A stretch of 64,000 nucleotides of DNA. Source: Ochrobactrum chromiisoli (GTDB lineage: Bacteria > Pseudomonadota > Alphaproteobacteria > Rhizobiales > Rhizobiaceae). Location of the stretch: assembly GCF_026241335.1 (NCBI RefSeq), contig NZ_JAPHAV010000007.1, positions 62,001-126,000 on the forward strand. The letters run 5' to 3'. The number at the start of each line of letters is the position of its first letter. Positions within the stretch are counted from its first letter, which is position 1. Both the position numbers and the translations under genes were made by a program. Of the stretch, positions 19,058-28,173 are shown piece after piece. Below the pieces are notes generated by a model that ran no database searches, had not been told where the DNA came from, and saw only the letters and a program-made list of their open reading frames with translations.

Positions 19058-20095
19058 ATGAAGCCATTGTTCCGCAGCTCTGTTCTTACGGCCTCACTGC
19101 TCAGCACTGCAATTGCCGCTCCTGCATTTGCACAAACTGCTGAAACCATTGCGCCGAAGGTTATGGTCATCACTATGTTCGGCGAAGAAGCCAAGCCTTG
19201 GCTGGAAGGTGAAAACTTCACGCAGAAGCTGAAGCTGCCGGGCTTGAGCCCTGAATATCCCGATATTGACTGTACGGCCGAGGGCCTCTGCCACATGACG
19301 ACCGCCATGGGTTTTGCCAATGCAGCCAGTGCAGTCTCGGCCATGGCGCTGAGCGACAAGCTTGATCTGAAGAACACCTATTTCCTCATCGCGGGCATTG
19401 CAGGCGTTGACCCCAAGCATGGCACGCTCGGCTCTGCGCATTGGGCGAAATATGCAGTTGATGCCAACCTCAACCACCGCATTGATATTCGCGAAGCCCC
19501 TGAAGGCTGGACCACCGATTTCTTCGGTCTCGGCGCATCCAAGCCGGGCGAAAAGCCAAAATGGGCAGCAGGCACCGAAGTGTTCGAACTCAATGGCAAG
19601 CTTGCAGATTATGCGCTTAAAACCACGCAAAGCGTTGAACTTCTCGACAGCGACGATGCCAAGGAATATCGCAAGCACTACACGGAAGAAGCCGCAACCA
19701 GCGCCCCGATGGTTACAATCTGCGACACCGCATCTGGCGACACGTACTGGCACGGCACGAAGCTCGGCGAAGCCATGGAACAGTGGGCAAAACTCCTGAC
19801 CGACGGCAAAGCCGACTACTGCACGTCACAGATGGAAGACAACGCGACACTCACAGCGCTTAAGCGTGCAGCCGATGCGGACAAGCTCGACTTCAACCGT
19901 ATCGCGCTTCTGCGCACGTCTTCCAACTTCGACCGTCAGGGCAAAGACCAGACAGCATCAGAGTCGCTCGCTGCAAAGTCGGGTGGTTTCCCGCTCGCCA
20001 CAACCAATGCCTATCGCGTTGGCAAAGCCTATGCCGACAGCATCATCAAAGACTGGAAGTCGTGGGAACAGGCACCGCAGACAGAGGCCAAGTAG
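19058..20095 (+). CDS. Purine nucleoside permease (NUP family), periplasmic
   Basis: 345 aa. A Sec signal peptide of about 25 residues ends in APAFAQT. The mature part has the NUP-family landmarks KVMVITMFGEEAKPW, CHMTTAMGFANAASAVSAM, LIAGIAGVDPKHGTLGSAHWAKY and MEDNATLTALK. Fungal members (Candida NUP) transport adenosine and guanosine, but the fold is phosphorylase-like, so bacterial exported members may bind or process nucleosides. A single gene with its own terminator. Confidence 0.85.
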   Translation: MKPLFRSSVLTASLLSTAIAAPAFAQTAETIAPKVMVITMFGEEAKPWLEGENFTQKLKLPGLSPEYPDIDCTAEGLCHMTTAMGFANAASAVSAMALSDKLDLKNTYFLIAGIAGVDPKHGTLGSAHWAKYAVDANLNHRIDIREAPEGWTTDFFGLGASKPGEKPKWAAGTEVFELNGKLADYALKTTQSVELLDSDDAKEYRKHYTEEAATSAPMVTICDTASGDTYWHGTKLGEAMEQWAKLLTDGKADYCTSQMEDNATLTALKRAADADKLDFNRIALLRTSSNFDRQGKDQTASESLAAKSGGFPLATTNAYRVGKAYADSIIKDWKSWEQAPQTEAK

Positions 20096-20123
20096 TCCGG
20101 TAACGGTATAACGACTCAAAAAC

Positions 20124-20157
20124 AAAACGCCCTTCGGCAAAAACCGAAGGGCGTTTT
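20124..20157. terminator. Terminator after the NUP gene
   Basis: AAAACGCCCTTCGG (20124-20137), 6-nt A-rich loop, CCGAAGGGCGTTTT (20144-20157). The symmetric A/T ends would also serve the convergent minus-strand gene ending at 20218. Confidence 0.88.
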
Positions 20158-20217
20158 CGCAAATGCCGCCTTTGAATCTGGTTTCAATGGCTTGAGCAGC
20201 TTTGTTGAATCAGATCT

Positions 20218-20478
20218 CTAATCTGACGTTGGCAGGCGGCGCATGGTAAATTCGATGACATCATCGGGCCGCTCACACCAGCTCTCGATTTCTGTCCAAT
20301 ATGCAGCCTTGGGAAAACTCTCGAACCATTCGCGCGCTTTATCGCGTGCGGCTTGCCGCGGCAAAGCAAATGTCTCACGGACAAAGCCATCCCGTGGGAG
20401 CCTGCTTTTATTCGCGCGGCCTTTTTCAAGCTGCTTGCGCAAGCCTTCCAGCGGCGGTTTGGGCGGTGATGCGCTCAT
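20218..20478 (-). CDS. Small conserved-looking hypothetical protein (86 aa)
   Basis: Starts at the ATG at 20478, which has a strong GGGAGG 7-9 nt upstream; longer in-frame starts lack one. Basic N-terminus (PPKPPLEGLRKQLEKGRANKSRLPRDG), then a compact acidic-aromatic part with AREWFESFPKAAYWTEIESW. No membrane segment or signal. I do not recognise the family. It lies opposite hemF, about 200 bp from its start. Confidence 0.6.
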   Translation of the reverse strand: MSASPPKPPLEGLRKQLEKGRANKSRLPRDGFVRETFALPRQAARDKAREWFESFPKAAYWTEIESWCERPDDVIEFTMRRLPTSD

Positions 20479-20636
20479 GCAGTTGCCTCCCGTACAAAGG
20501 GTTAAAATCCCCTGCCCCATAAGATAGGGAAGCGACGACTTCATGACGAGTCTTTTCTTGGGGAGAGAAATTCGCCTTCGCCCACCATACTGTCTTCGCA
20601 CTTTGCCAAAAGGCAGGACTTTGCTAAGTCATCTGA

Positions 20637-21590
<954 letters not shown>

Positions 21591-21600
21591 TAAGTTAGAC

Positions 21601-21626
21601 AAAGGGCGGGAATTTTCCCGCCCTTT
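21601..21626. terminator. Bidirectional terminator between hemF and the GNAT gene
   Basis: AAAGGGCGGGAA (21601-21612) pairs with TTCCCGCCCTTT (21615-21626). Confidence 0.85.
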
Positions 21627-21628
21627 CT

Positions 21629-22123
21629 TCATACATCGAATGCCGCGTGAAAGGTCACTTCACCGGATGGCATATCACCTTTCATCAAAAGACATTGGAA
21701 GTACTTGGCTGGAACACCTTTAAGCTTCAACCGCTCGTCAGCTTTGAAGTCAAAGTGCTGATAATAGGCCGGATCTCCAACCAGAACACAACCGCAAGCT
21801 CCATCGTTCTTCAAACGCTTCAGACCTTCACGGATGAGCGCACGACCAATCCCCTTGCCTTGCTTGTCCGGCTGTACGGACACTGGTCCTAATCCATACC
21901 AGTCGCTGTCAACACCATCGATACTGACCGGCGAGAACGCCACATGTCCAATGATGTCGTTTTTCTCTTCTGCGACCAGCGATAAGGTCAGAGCCGACGC
22001 GGCACGAAGAGCATCAATGATTGCCGCTTCTTTCTGAGTGCTATACGGCATCGTGCGAAACGCCTCAGCAGTCAGATGACGGATTGAAGCAATATCCTGC
22101 GGTTGTTCTGTGCGGATATACAT
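21629..22123 (-). CDS. GNAT N-acetyltransferase (YhbS-like), paired with yjhX
   Basis: 164 aa single GNAT domain. The acetyl-CoA loop is seen as VQPDKQGKGIGRALIREGL, after the beta-strand IGHVAFSPVSI; VLVGDPAYYQHFDFK matches the YhbS-type C-terminal half. It begins 11 bp after the stop of the YjhX gene with AGAGG 6 nt before its ATG, so the two are clearly co-transcribed. In E. coli, yjhX neighbours a predicted acetyltransferase, yjhQ. Whether this protein neutralises YjhX, modifies it, or is unrelated cannot be told from sequence. Confidence 0.85.
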   Translation of the reverse strand: MYIRTEQPQDIASIRHLTAEAFRTMPYSTQKEAAIIDALRAASALTLSLVAEEKNDIIGHVAFSPVSIDGVDSDWYGLGPVSVQPDKQGKGIGRALIREGLKRLKNDGACGCVLVGDPAYYQHFDFKADERLKLKGVPAKYFQCLLMKGDMPSGEVTFHAAFDV

Positions 22124-22134
22124 TCAGCACCTCT

Positions 22135-22389
22135 TCATCGATTATTGGCTTGTGCGCGAACGTTGATGCGTCCTTTGAGGGAAATACGATAAGCACTTCC
22201 TCCACGCGATTCGATCAGCCGTTTTCGCCGCAATTGCTGGAAAATTGCCATCGTGCAATCAGAAAGCACATAGCCTTCACGCGTATAGCATTCGATTTCG
22301 CAGATACGTCCGTCTTCGCGCAGATGGCGAATGTAACCGCCCTGCGCCAGCACGTGGAGCACGCGCTGTTCAATACGTGAGATATTCAT
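22135..22389 (-). CDS. yjhX: YjhX-family protein (predicted toxin, DUF2084/UPF0386)
   Basis: 84 aa, the usual family length. It matches E. coli YjhX in pattern at both ends: MNISRIEQRVLHVLAQGG at the start and the C-terminal NVRAQANNR, with IECYTREGYVLSDCTMAIF between. The fold is predicted to be small winged-helix-like. E. coli YjhX is annotated as the toxin of a YjhX-YjhQ pair. The ATG at 22389 fits the family; a longer start at 22467 is rejected because it adds unrelated sequence. The Shine-Dalgarno is weak. Confidence 0.88.
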   Translation of the reverse strand: MNISRIEQRVLHVLAQGGYIRHLREDGRICEIECYTREGYVLSDCTMAIFQQLRRKRLIESRGGSAYRISLKGRINVRAQANNR

Positions 22390-22654
22390 TGTTGTTATGC
22401 CTGGATGGAAACCATGACAAGCATCAGCGCATGCGGGTAAACCAAGCTCCCCCACAGCCAATGCCATTTCCGTCCCTGAACATCTGCGCTTTCCTAAAGG
22501 CGCAGCAATTATTCGGAACGATCAGAGGCTTCCGACAATCTCTAGCATCAACAATTCCTTCTAAAGCGCATCCCCATTCGTGGAGCACAAGCAACTGGAG
22601 GAAAAAACCCTCCAGAAGATTATTTAAGAACGCCGTAGTTCAAAGTCAAATCGC
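22390..22654. other. 265-bp intergenic region upstream of yjhX
   Basis: No gene seen. A short inverted repeat CTGGAGG (22595-22601) / CCTCCAG (22609-22615) with an A-rich loop lies downstream of the LpxO-like gene; on the minus strand its loop, not its tail, is T-rich, so it is a poor terminator. Confidence 0.35.
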
Positions 22655-23491
22655 TCAGGCTCTTGGCTGATTGCGAAGCTTTTCCGCCTGCGCATAAAAC
22701 TTCTTTTCCCACTCATTGTGGTTATCCAGCCCTTCCTTGATGAAGGGCGTAAAGATAGCAAGATTCATCAGCGCCCAGTTGACGAAACGGGCCGGGAATT
22801 TCAGCGGCTTCACGAAATCGACGAACAGCACCACGCGCGTATGCTCGGTGTGGTTCCATGCCTCATGTTCATAGGCATCGTCAAAAATCAGAACCTTGCC
22901 TTCCTGCCAGTGGCAGACCTGCTTATCCACACGGATTGCAAGCTTATCGGCGGGCTCCGGCACGATCATGCCCATATGCAGACGCAGCACGCCATTATAA
23001 GGACCACGATGCGGCGGCAGGTGCTTGCCCGGCTCGAAGATCGAGAACATGGCTGTCGTCAGACCCGGAATATGCTGTACCGCGTTCCATGTGTTGGGAC
23101 AGGCCTTAATATTCTGTTCCGACTTCACACCAAAGCCCAAAAGGAAGAATGTCTTCCAGTGATTATCAGTCGAAATCGTTTTTACGTCTGACGAAATATC
23201 CTGAAACGAAGGCAGCTCGCTCTGACGCAGCAGAACCTTTTCAAGCTCTTTGCGAATAGCTGGATAAGCTTTCTCAACCTCTGCCGCCCATGGAAAGGTA
23301 GCATTGTCATAGACAGGCGGATTGCCGAGCTTCGCATATTTCAGATTAAGGCGTTCGGCCCAGGCAACGATACCCATGAAGAAGCGCGTGATGGCACCCG
23401 GACGCTCCATAGGCGCAATACCCTCAGTGCCAAAATTCTGCTTGGGATCAGAAGATGCATTCTGCGAAGTCGATGGTTCAGTGTTGGACAT
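22655..23491 (-). CDS. Aspartyl/asparaginyl beta-hydroxylase family oxygenase, LpxO-like
   Basis: 278 aa, Fe(II)/2-oxoglutarate dioxygenase of the family that includes LpxO (2-hydroxylation of lipid A secondary acyl chains). The iron site is visible as HRGPYNGVLRLHMG (first His, 2OG-binding Arg) and the later EHEAWNHTEHTRVVLFVDF. An N-terminal tail of about 30 polar residues precedes a weakly hydrophobic segment (ITRFFMGIVAWAE), which may associate with the membrane. Lipid A modification is inferred from similarity. Confidence 0.8.
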   Translation of the reverse strand: MSNTEPSTSQNASSDPKQNFGTEGIAPMERPGAITRFFMGIVAWAERLNLKYAKLGNPPVYDNATFPWAAEVEKAYPAIRKELEKVLLRQSELPSFQDISSDVKTISTDNHWKTFFLLGFGVKSEQNIKACPNTWNAVQHIPGLTTAMFSIFEPGKHLPPHRGPYNGVLRLHMGMIVPEPADKLAIRVDKQVCHWQEGKVLIFDDAYEHEAWNHTEHTRVVLFVDFVKPLKFPARFVNWALMNLAIFTPFIKEGLDNHNEWEKKFYAQAEKLRNQPRA

Positions 23492-23514
23492 TCCGCTGCT
23501 CTTTCAAAACAAAC

Positions 23515-23557
23515 CTAAAAAATTTCAGCCATAACTCAATGAAACTATGGCTGAATT
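23515..23557 (-). terminator. Terminator of the DUF1285-nudix-cca operon
   Basis: On the minus strand TTCAGCCATA, a loop, then TATGGCTGAA followed by a T-rich run (six Ts). Confidence 0.8.
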
Positions 23558-23567
23558 TTACAAGTCA

Positions 23568-24839
23568 TCAGCCGTTCATTTTATTGCGATCAAGTTTGTC
23601 CAGAAGTGCGTCGCGGTCAAGACTAAAACCGGAGTCAATCCATAGAGTTTCGAGATCACGCAGCACTTCGCCAAGCCCCGGCCCCTTCTCGACACCGCGC
23701 GCCAGAAGGTCGCCGCCGGTCACAGGAAAGACCAACGGTTCATATTTCTCAAGCGCATCAAGAAGTCTTGAATAACCGCCAGCGCGGATCATTGCTTCAT
23801 CACTGGCAGCGGCTTCCTGTCGTGCAGACGCATAGGCCAGACGAATACGGTCCGCGACCGCCTGCGAACTGCCGCGATAGATGAGTTTCTTCAGTGCCTG
23901 TTCAGATGTTTCCGACTTGATAGCATCGGCGCGTGCCCACGCTTCAAGTCGGGCACGCTCGGCATTTGACATTTTGAGCCGCTTGCCAAGCTCTGTCATG
24001 CGAGCCGCATCGGGTGGCACAATGCTTTCAAGACGCAGCAAAGCATCCACGTCCCAGCCAAGATCAGCTTCCGCGCGAACGAGTCCGTGAATGGCATCAA
24101 TACCCCACTTTTCACTCTCCGGCAGAATGGCGGTCAAAACGCCGGATTGGCGCATCCACAACATCGCACGCGAAGGATCGGGCGCGGACAGCAGCTTCTT
24201 GAGTTCCGACCAGATACGCTCGGCTGAAAGCTGGCTCAGCCCGTCTTTCAATCGTGCACTCGCCCGCAATCCATCGGCTTCAGGACGCCCCGAACCATAC
24301 CATGCAAAAAAGCGGAAGAAGCGCAGAATGCGCAAATAATCCTCACGGATACGCTGTTCAGCATCGCCGATAAAGCGCAGCGTCTTGGTTTCAATATCAG
24401 CAAGACCGCCGACATAGTCGATCACATCGCCATCGGCCGTCGCATAAAGCGCATTGATCGTGAAATCACGCCGCTCGGCATCAGCCTTCCAGTCAGTCCC
24501 GAAAGCCACTTTCGCATGACGACCGTTGGTCTCAATATCCTTGCGCAGGGTCGTGACTTCAAAAGGCTGCCCCTGCACCACAACGGTAATCGTGCCGTGC
24601 TCAATGCCCGTAGGCACAGGCTTAAAACCTGCCTCTTTGGCAAGCCTTACTGTTCCTTCCGGCAAATGCGTGGTCGCCAGATCAACATCACTGACCTTCG
24701 TGCCAAGCAATGCATTGCGAACCGCACCACCAACAACACGCACTTCACCACCATCACGGTTGAGCGCAGCAAAAAGCGCCTGCAACGGCTTGGAACAAAG
24801 CCAGCTTGCCCGATCTGAAATATTCACTGTATCGCTCAA
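23568..24839 (-). CDS. cca: CCA-adding enzyme / tRNA nucleotidyltransferase (poly(A) polymerase family)
   Basis: 423 aa. Class II nucleotidyltransferase head: GGAVRNALLGTKVSDVDLAT (about 36-56) with the catalytic DVD, then EVTTLRKDIETNGRHAKVAFG and ERRDFTINALYA. The helical RNA-binding part includes RIREDYLRILRFFRFFAWYG. It completes or repairs tRNA 3' CCA ends. The ATG overlaps the preceding nudix stop by 4 bp. CCA addition rather than poly(A) addition is inferred from gene uniqueness and context. Confidence 0.92.
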   Translation of the reverse strand: MSDTVNISDRASWLCSKPLQALFAALNRDGGEVRVVGGAVRNALLGTKVSDVDLATTHLPEGTVRLAKEAGFKPVPTGIEHGTITVVVQGQPFEVTTLRKDIETNGRHAKVAFGTDWKADAERRDFTINALYATADGDVIDYVGGLADIETKTLRFIGDAEQRIREDYLRILRFFRFFAWYGSGRPEADGLRASARLKDGLSQLSAERIWSELKKLLSAPDPSRAMLWMRQSGVLTAILPESEKWGIDAIHGLVRAEADLGWDVDALLRLESIVPPDAARMTELGKRLKMSNAERARLEAWARADAIKSETSEQALKKLIYRGSSQAVADRIRLAYASARQEAAASDEAMIRAGGYSRLLDALEKYEPLVFPVTGGDLLARGVEKGPGLGEVLRDLETLWIDSGFSLDRDALLDKLDRNKMNG

Positions 24840-25474
24840 CGGTAGAGCCTTTCATAAAGTCCGCGAATAATGCCTGCGGTCACGCCCCAGATGAGTCGCT
24901 CATGATAAGGCATCGCGTAATAAAAGCGTTCGGCGCCGTTGAACAGCCTGCTTTCGCGCCGGTGATTGTCCGGGTTCATCAGGAAGGACAGCGGCACTTC
25001 AAAAATATCTGCAACCTCGTCCGGGTTCGGATGGACATCGAAAGGTGTGTTGACGACCGCCAGAACCGGCGTAATCGAAAAGCCGCTACCCGTCAGATAG
25101 CGCGGCATTGCCCCAAGAATTTCAGCGCGTTCAGACACAAGGCCTATTTCTTCATTGGCTTCACGCAAGGCGGCGTTCTCCGCTGTCCCATCCTCCGGGT
25201 CGATGGCCCCGCCCGGAAAGGCGATCTGGCCTGAATGTTTGCGCAAAGTGTCCGTACGCCTTGTCAGCAAAAGCGTTGCTTCCGAACCGCGATCGACGAC
25301 CGGCACAAGCACGGCAGCATCGCGCATTTTTGCTGTGACCATAGACTGCGTAAAATCGGGATTAAGCAAATGATCACCCGTCAGGTCATTGTGATCGGGC
25401 TGCCAGTGGCGAACACGCTCGGCAAAATCATTGGCCGAAAACGTGGAGTATGGATGTACCAAACGATCCGTCAT
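24836..25474 (-). CDS. Nudix hydrolase, CoA pyrophosphatase type (NudL/YeaB-like)
   Basis: 212 aa. The CoA-type motif RTDTLRKHSGQIAFPGG is directly followed by the Nudix box GGAIDPEDGTAENAALREAN...EEIGL, with the catalytic REANEE segment complete. Family enzymes split CoA and acyl-CoA to phosphopantetheine and 3',5'-ADP. It overlaps DUF1285 upstream and cca downstream by 4 bp each, a coupled three-gene operon. Confidence 0.9.
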   Translation of the reverse strand: MTDRLVHPYSTFSANDFAERVRHWQPDHNDLTGDHLLNPDFTQSMVTAKMRDAAVLVPVVDRGSEATLLLTRRTDTLRKHSGQIAFPGGAIDPEDGTAENAALREANEEIGLVSERAEILGAMPRYLTGSGFSITPVLAVVNTPFDVHPNPDEVADIFEVPLSFLMNPDNHRRESRLFNGAERFYYAMPYHERLIWGVTAGIIRGLYERLYR

Positions 25475-26124
25475 TGAAGCGCTTCCGCAGGCATGATCGG
25501 GAAAACTGTACCGCCAGAGCGTATTGCAAACATCATAACGCCATTCACTTCGATTTCTTCACCCAATGCCACAAGATCATACATCACGGAACGCGCAACC
25601 AGCGCCTCAAGCCGTCCACGAACGTTGATATAGGGCTTCAAGCCGCCGCTTTCATCCTCCACGACAAAGCGCAATGGATGCTCGGCATCCACCTCAACCA
25701 CATCGCCGACATTGGTGCGGAAGGTCAGTTTCCGATCATCTCCCTCTCCCGAAGCCTGCATTTCAACGGCTATGAAATGCGCGTCTTCGACGCTGATTTC
25801 AATTTTCTCCACTGGCGTTACGAGATAGGTTTTTCCGTCTTCATCCTTGCGCAACACCGTTGAAAACAAGCGTACAAGCTGTTTACGCCCGATGGGTGTG
25901 CCCATGTAAAACCATGTCCCATCGGCCTTGATCTCCATATCAAGCACACCGCAAAATTCCGGGTTCCAGCGCTCTACTGGCGGAATTCCGCGTTCTTTCG
26001 TCGCCGGTCCGCTTTGCGCATCCGCATTGGCACGCGCAATAAGGGCCTCCAGTCCGCCCATTCCTTCAGTAGCGGGCTTTGCGCTTTGCAGCCTTTCGTT
26101 CCCTTCAGGGGTGCTTTTTGTCAT
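25471..26124 (-). CDS. DUF1285 domain protein
   Basis: 217 aa, soluble. The N-terminal 45 residues are low complexity; the rest matches the DUF1285 pattern: PPVERWNPEFCGVLDMEIKA, GTPIGRKQLVRLFSTVLRKD, YLVTPVEKIEI and LRFVVEDESGGLKPYINVRG. Function unknown. First gene of the operon with the nudix and cca genes (ATGA overlap). Its promoter shares the 133-bp gap with the divergent MoxR operon. Confidence 0.88.
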   Translation of the reverse strand: MTKSTPEGNERLQSAKPATEGMGGLEALIARANADAQSGPATKERGIPPVERWNPEFCGVLDMEIKADGTWFYMGTPIGRKQLVRLFSTVLRKDEDGKTYLVTPVEKIEISVEDAHFIAVEMQASGEGDDRKLTFRTNVGDVVEVDAEHPLRFVVEDESGGLKPYINVRGRLEALVARSVMYDLVALGEEIEVNGVMMFAIRSGGTVFPIMPAEALQ

Positions 26125-26257
26125 CCGACTCGGTTATTCCTGCTCGAATGTAATTTAAATACCGGAAGTCATGAAATAGTCACCGTTTCACGGCTTGTCA
26201 GCATATATAGTGATTTAATCAGTCATATGCAGGTGCGGATATTTTTGCGAGGTCCTT

Positions 26258-27265
26258 ATGAGTGTTGTTGTTACGCCCGAAGCCGCCAATCCCGATCAGA
26301 TCGTCGCCGAAGCTGAACGCGCACTTGCAGATATTGCGCGGATCAGGGAAAGCATCGGCACCGTTATCTTCGGCCAGGAAAGCGTCATTGAGCGTACCCT
26401 CGTAGCGGTACTCGCAGGCGGTCACGCTCTCCTCGTTGGTCTTCCCGGCCTTGCAAAAACCAAGCTCGTCGAAACGCTGGGAACCGTGCTTGGCCTTTCA
26501 GGCCAGCGTATCCAGTTCACACCCGACCTGATGCCATCCGACATCATCGGCTCGGAAGTGATGGAGCAGGATGCCGATGGTCGCCGGTCTTTCCGCTACC
26601 TCAAAGGCCCGATCTTTGCACAGCTTCTGATGGCCGACGAAATCAACCGCGCCTCGCCGCGCACGCAGTCTGCACTCTTGCAGGCCATGCAGGAATATCA
26701 CGTTACGGTCGCCGGTCAGCGTTATGATCTGCCTGCCCCCTTCCATGTGCTTGCAACACAGAACCCGCTGGAACAGGAAGGCACCTATCCACTGCCGGAA
26801 GCCCAGCTTGATCGCTTCCTCATGCAGATCGATATTCTCTATCCCGAACTGGATGCCGAACGCCGTATCCTTCTGGAAACCACTGGCGTTGCAGAAGCAA
26901 AAGCCTACGCAATTCTTGATGCCGAGCGTCTGCGCCAGATGCAGGCGCTGGTGCGCCGTATGCCTGTTTCTGAAAGTGTGGTGGATGCAATTCTGAAACT
27001 CGTGCGTTCGGCGCGTCCTGATGCCGATAATGAACATGCAAAAAAGCACATTGCCTGGGGTCCGGGCCCGCGTGCCAGTCAGGCACTGATGCTCTGCGCG
27101 CGTGCCCGCGCACTCTATGAAGGCCGTCTTGCCCCATCGGTTGATGATGTCAAAGCACTGGCCGAGCCAGTCCTGCAACACCGCATGGCGCTCAATTTCG
27201 CAGCACGCGCCGATGGCATGCATGTGCGCGATGTCATTGCCAATCTGGTGAAGGCAGCAGCCTGA
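26258..27265 (+). CDS. MoxR-family AAA+ ATPase
   Basis: 335 aa. Walker A LVGLPGLAKTKL (about 61-72), Walker B LLMADEINRASPRTQSALLQ, and sensor region HVLATQNPLEQEGTYPLPEAQLDRFL, all typical of MoxR. Such ATPases act as chaperones for von Willebrand (VWA)/DUF58 proteins encoded beside them. The stop TGA shares a base with the ATG of the DUF58 gene. First of a four-gene operon with overlaps of 1 and 4 bp and a 1-bp gap. Confidence 0.94.
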   Translation: MSVVVTPEAANPDQIVAEAERALADIARIRESIGTVIFGQESVIERTLVAVLAGGHALLVGLPGLAKTKLVETLGTVLGLSGQRIQFTPDLMPSDIIGSEVMEQDADGRRSFRYLKGPIFAQLLMADEINRASPRTQSALLQAMQEYHVTVAGQRYDLPAPFHVLATQNPLEQEGTYPLPEAQLDRFLMQIDILYPELDAERRILLETTGVAEAKAYAILDAERLRQMQALVRRMPVSESVVDAILKLVRSARPDADNEHAKKHIAWGPGPRASQALMLCARARALYEGRLAPSVDDVKALAEPVLQHRMALNFAARADGMHVRDVIANLVKAAA

Positions 27266-28173
27266 TGACAGTTGGCGCGCAGGTTTCAGCTTCAGACCGA
27301 AAGGATACGCTGGTGCGTGCGCGTGCGCGCGCTGCAAGCATTCCCGATCTGCTGGTCGAAGCCCGGCGCGTCGTCAACACCGTCATGAATGGCTGGCATG
27401 GACGGCGCAAACGCGGCCCCGGAGAAAACTTCTGGCAGTTCCGCCCCTATGTTGAAGGCGACGCACTGGCGCGCATCGACTGGCGGCGTTCAGCCCGCGA
27501 CGACCACACCTATGTTCGCGACCGGGAATGGGAATCAGCCCATACGGTCTGGCTATGGTGCGATTTTTCCTCCTCCATGCTCTACCGCTCCAATCTGACG
27601 CCTGTGTCCAAAGAAGCGCGTGCGCTGGTGCTCACACTGGCTTTAGCCGAGCTGCTCTCGCGGTCAGGCGAACGCATCGCCTTTCCGACCCTGCTGCCCC
27701 CTTTCTCCGCCCGCAATGGCGCCGAACGGCTTGCAGGCGCATTAATGCATGAAGCACCCGAAAGCGCTTTGCCGGACATCAACCAGATCCGCCGCTTTTC
27801 CGAAGTGGTACTTGTTTCAGATTTTCTGCATCCTTTCGATGAACTGACCGACTTGCTCGATCAGCTCGCGCGGCGCGGTGTGCGTGCGCATTTGGTAGAA
27901 GTTGCAGACCCGGCGGAAGAAACATTTCCCTATGCGGGACGCACAGAGTTCCGCGACCCTGAAACAGGCAGCACCCTTGTTGCCGGTCGCGCAGAAACCT
28001 ATGCCGACGACTACCGGCGCTTATACATCGCGCGGCGGGAAACCTTGTCTGATTTCTGCAAACGGCTTGGCTGGAGCTATACCGTGCATCGCACAGATCG
28101 GCCAGCGACCGAAGCGCTGTCACGATTGCATGATGCGTTAAGTGCATCCTCTCCTGGTGGAGCACGCGCATGA
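27265..28173 (+). CDS. DUF58/VWA-like protein
   Basis: 302 aa soluble protein. The DUF58 core GENFWQFRPYVEGDALARID...RSARDD is followed by WLWCDFSSSMLY (about 95-106), a MIDAS-like D-x-S-x-S site. The likely client of the preceding MoxR ATPase, by family precedent. The ATG overlaps the MoxR stop, and its own stop overlaps the next gene by 4 bp. Confidence 0.92.
   Translation: MTVGAQVSASDRKDTLVRARARAASIPDLLVEARRVVNTVMNGWHGRRKRGPGENFWQFRPYVEGDALARIDWRRSARDDHTYVRDREWESAHTVWLWCDFSSSMLYRSNLTPVSKEARALVLTLALAELLSRSGERIAFPTLLPPFSARNGAERLAGALMHEAPESALPDINQIRRFSEVVLVSDFLHPFDELTDLLDQLARRGVRAHLVEVADPAEETFPYAGRTEFRDPETGSTLVAGRAETYADDYRRLYIARRETLSDFCKRLGWSYTVHRTDRPATEALSRLHDALSASSPGGARA

Noticed and set aside
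22595-22615. Inverted repeat after the LpxO-like gene as a terminator
   Set aside because: Loop rather than tail is T-rich on the relevant strand; too weak.
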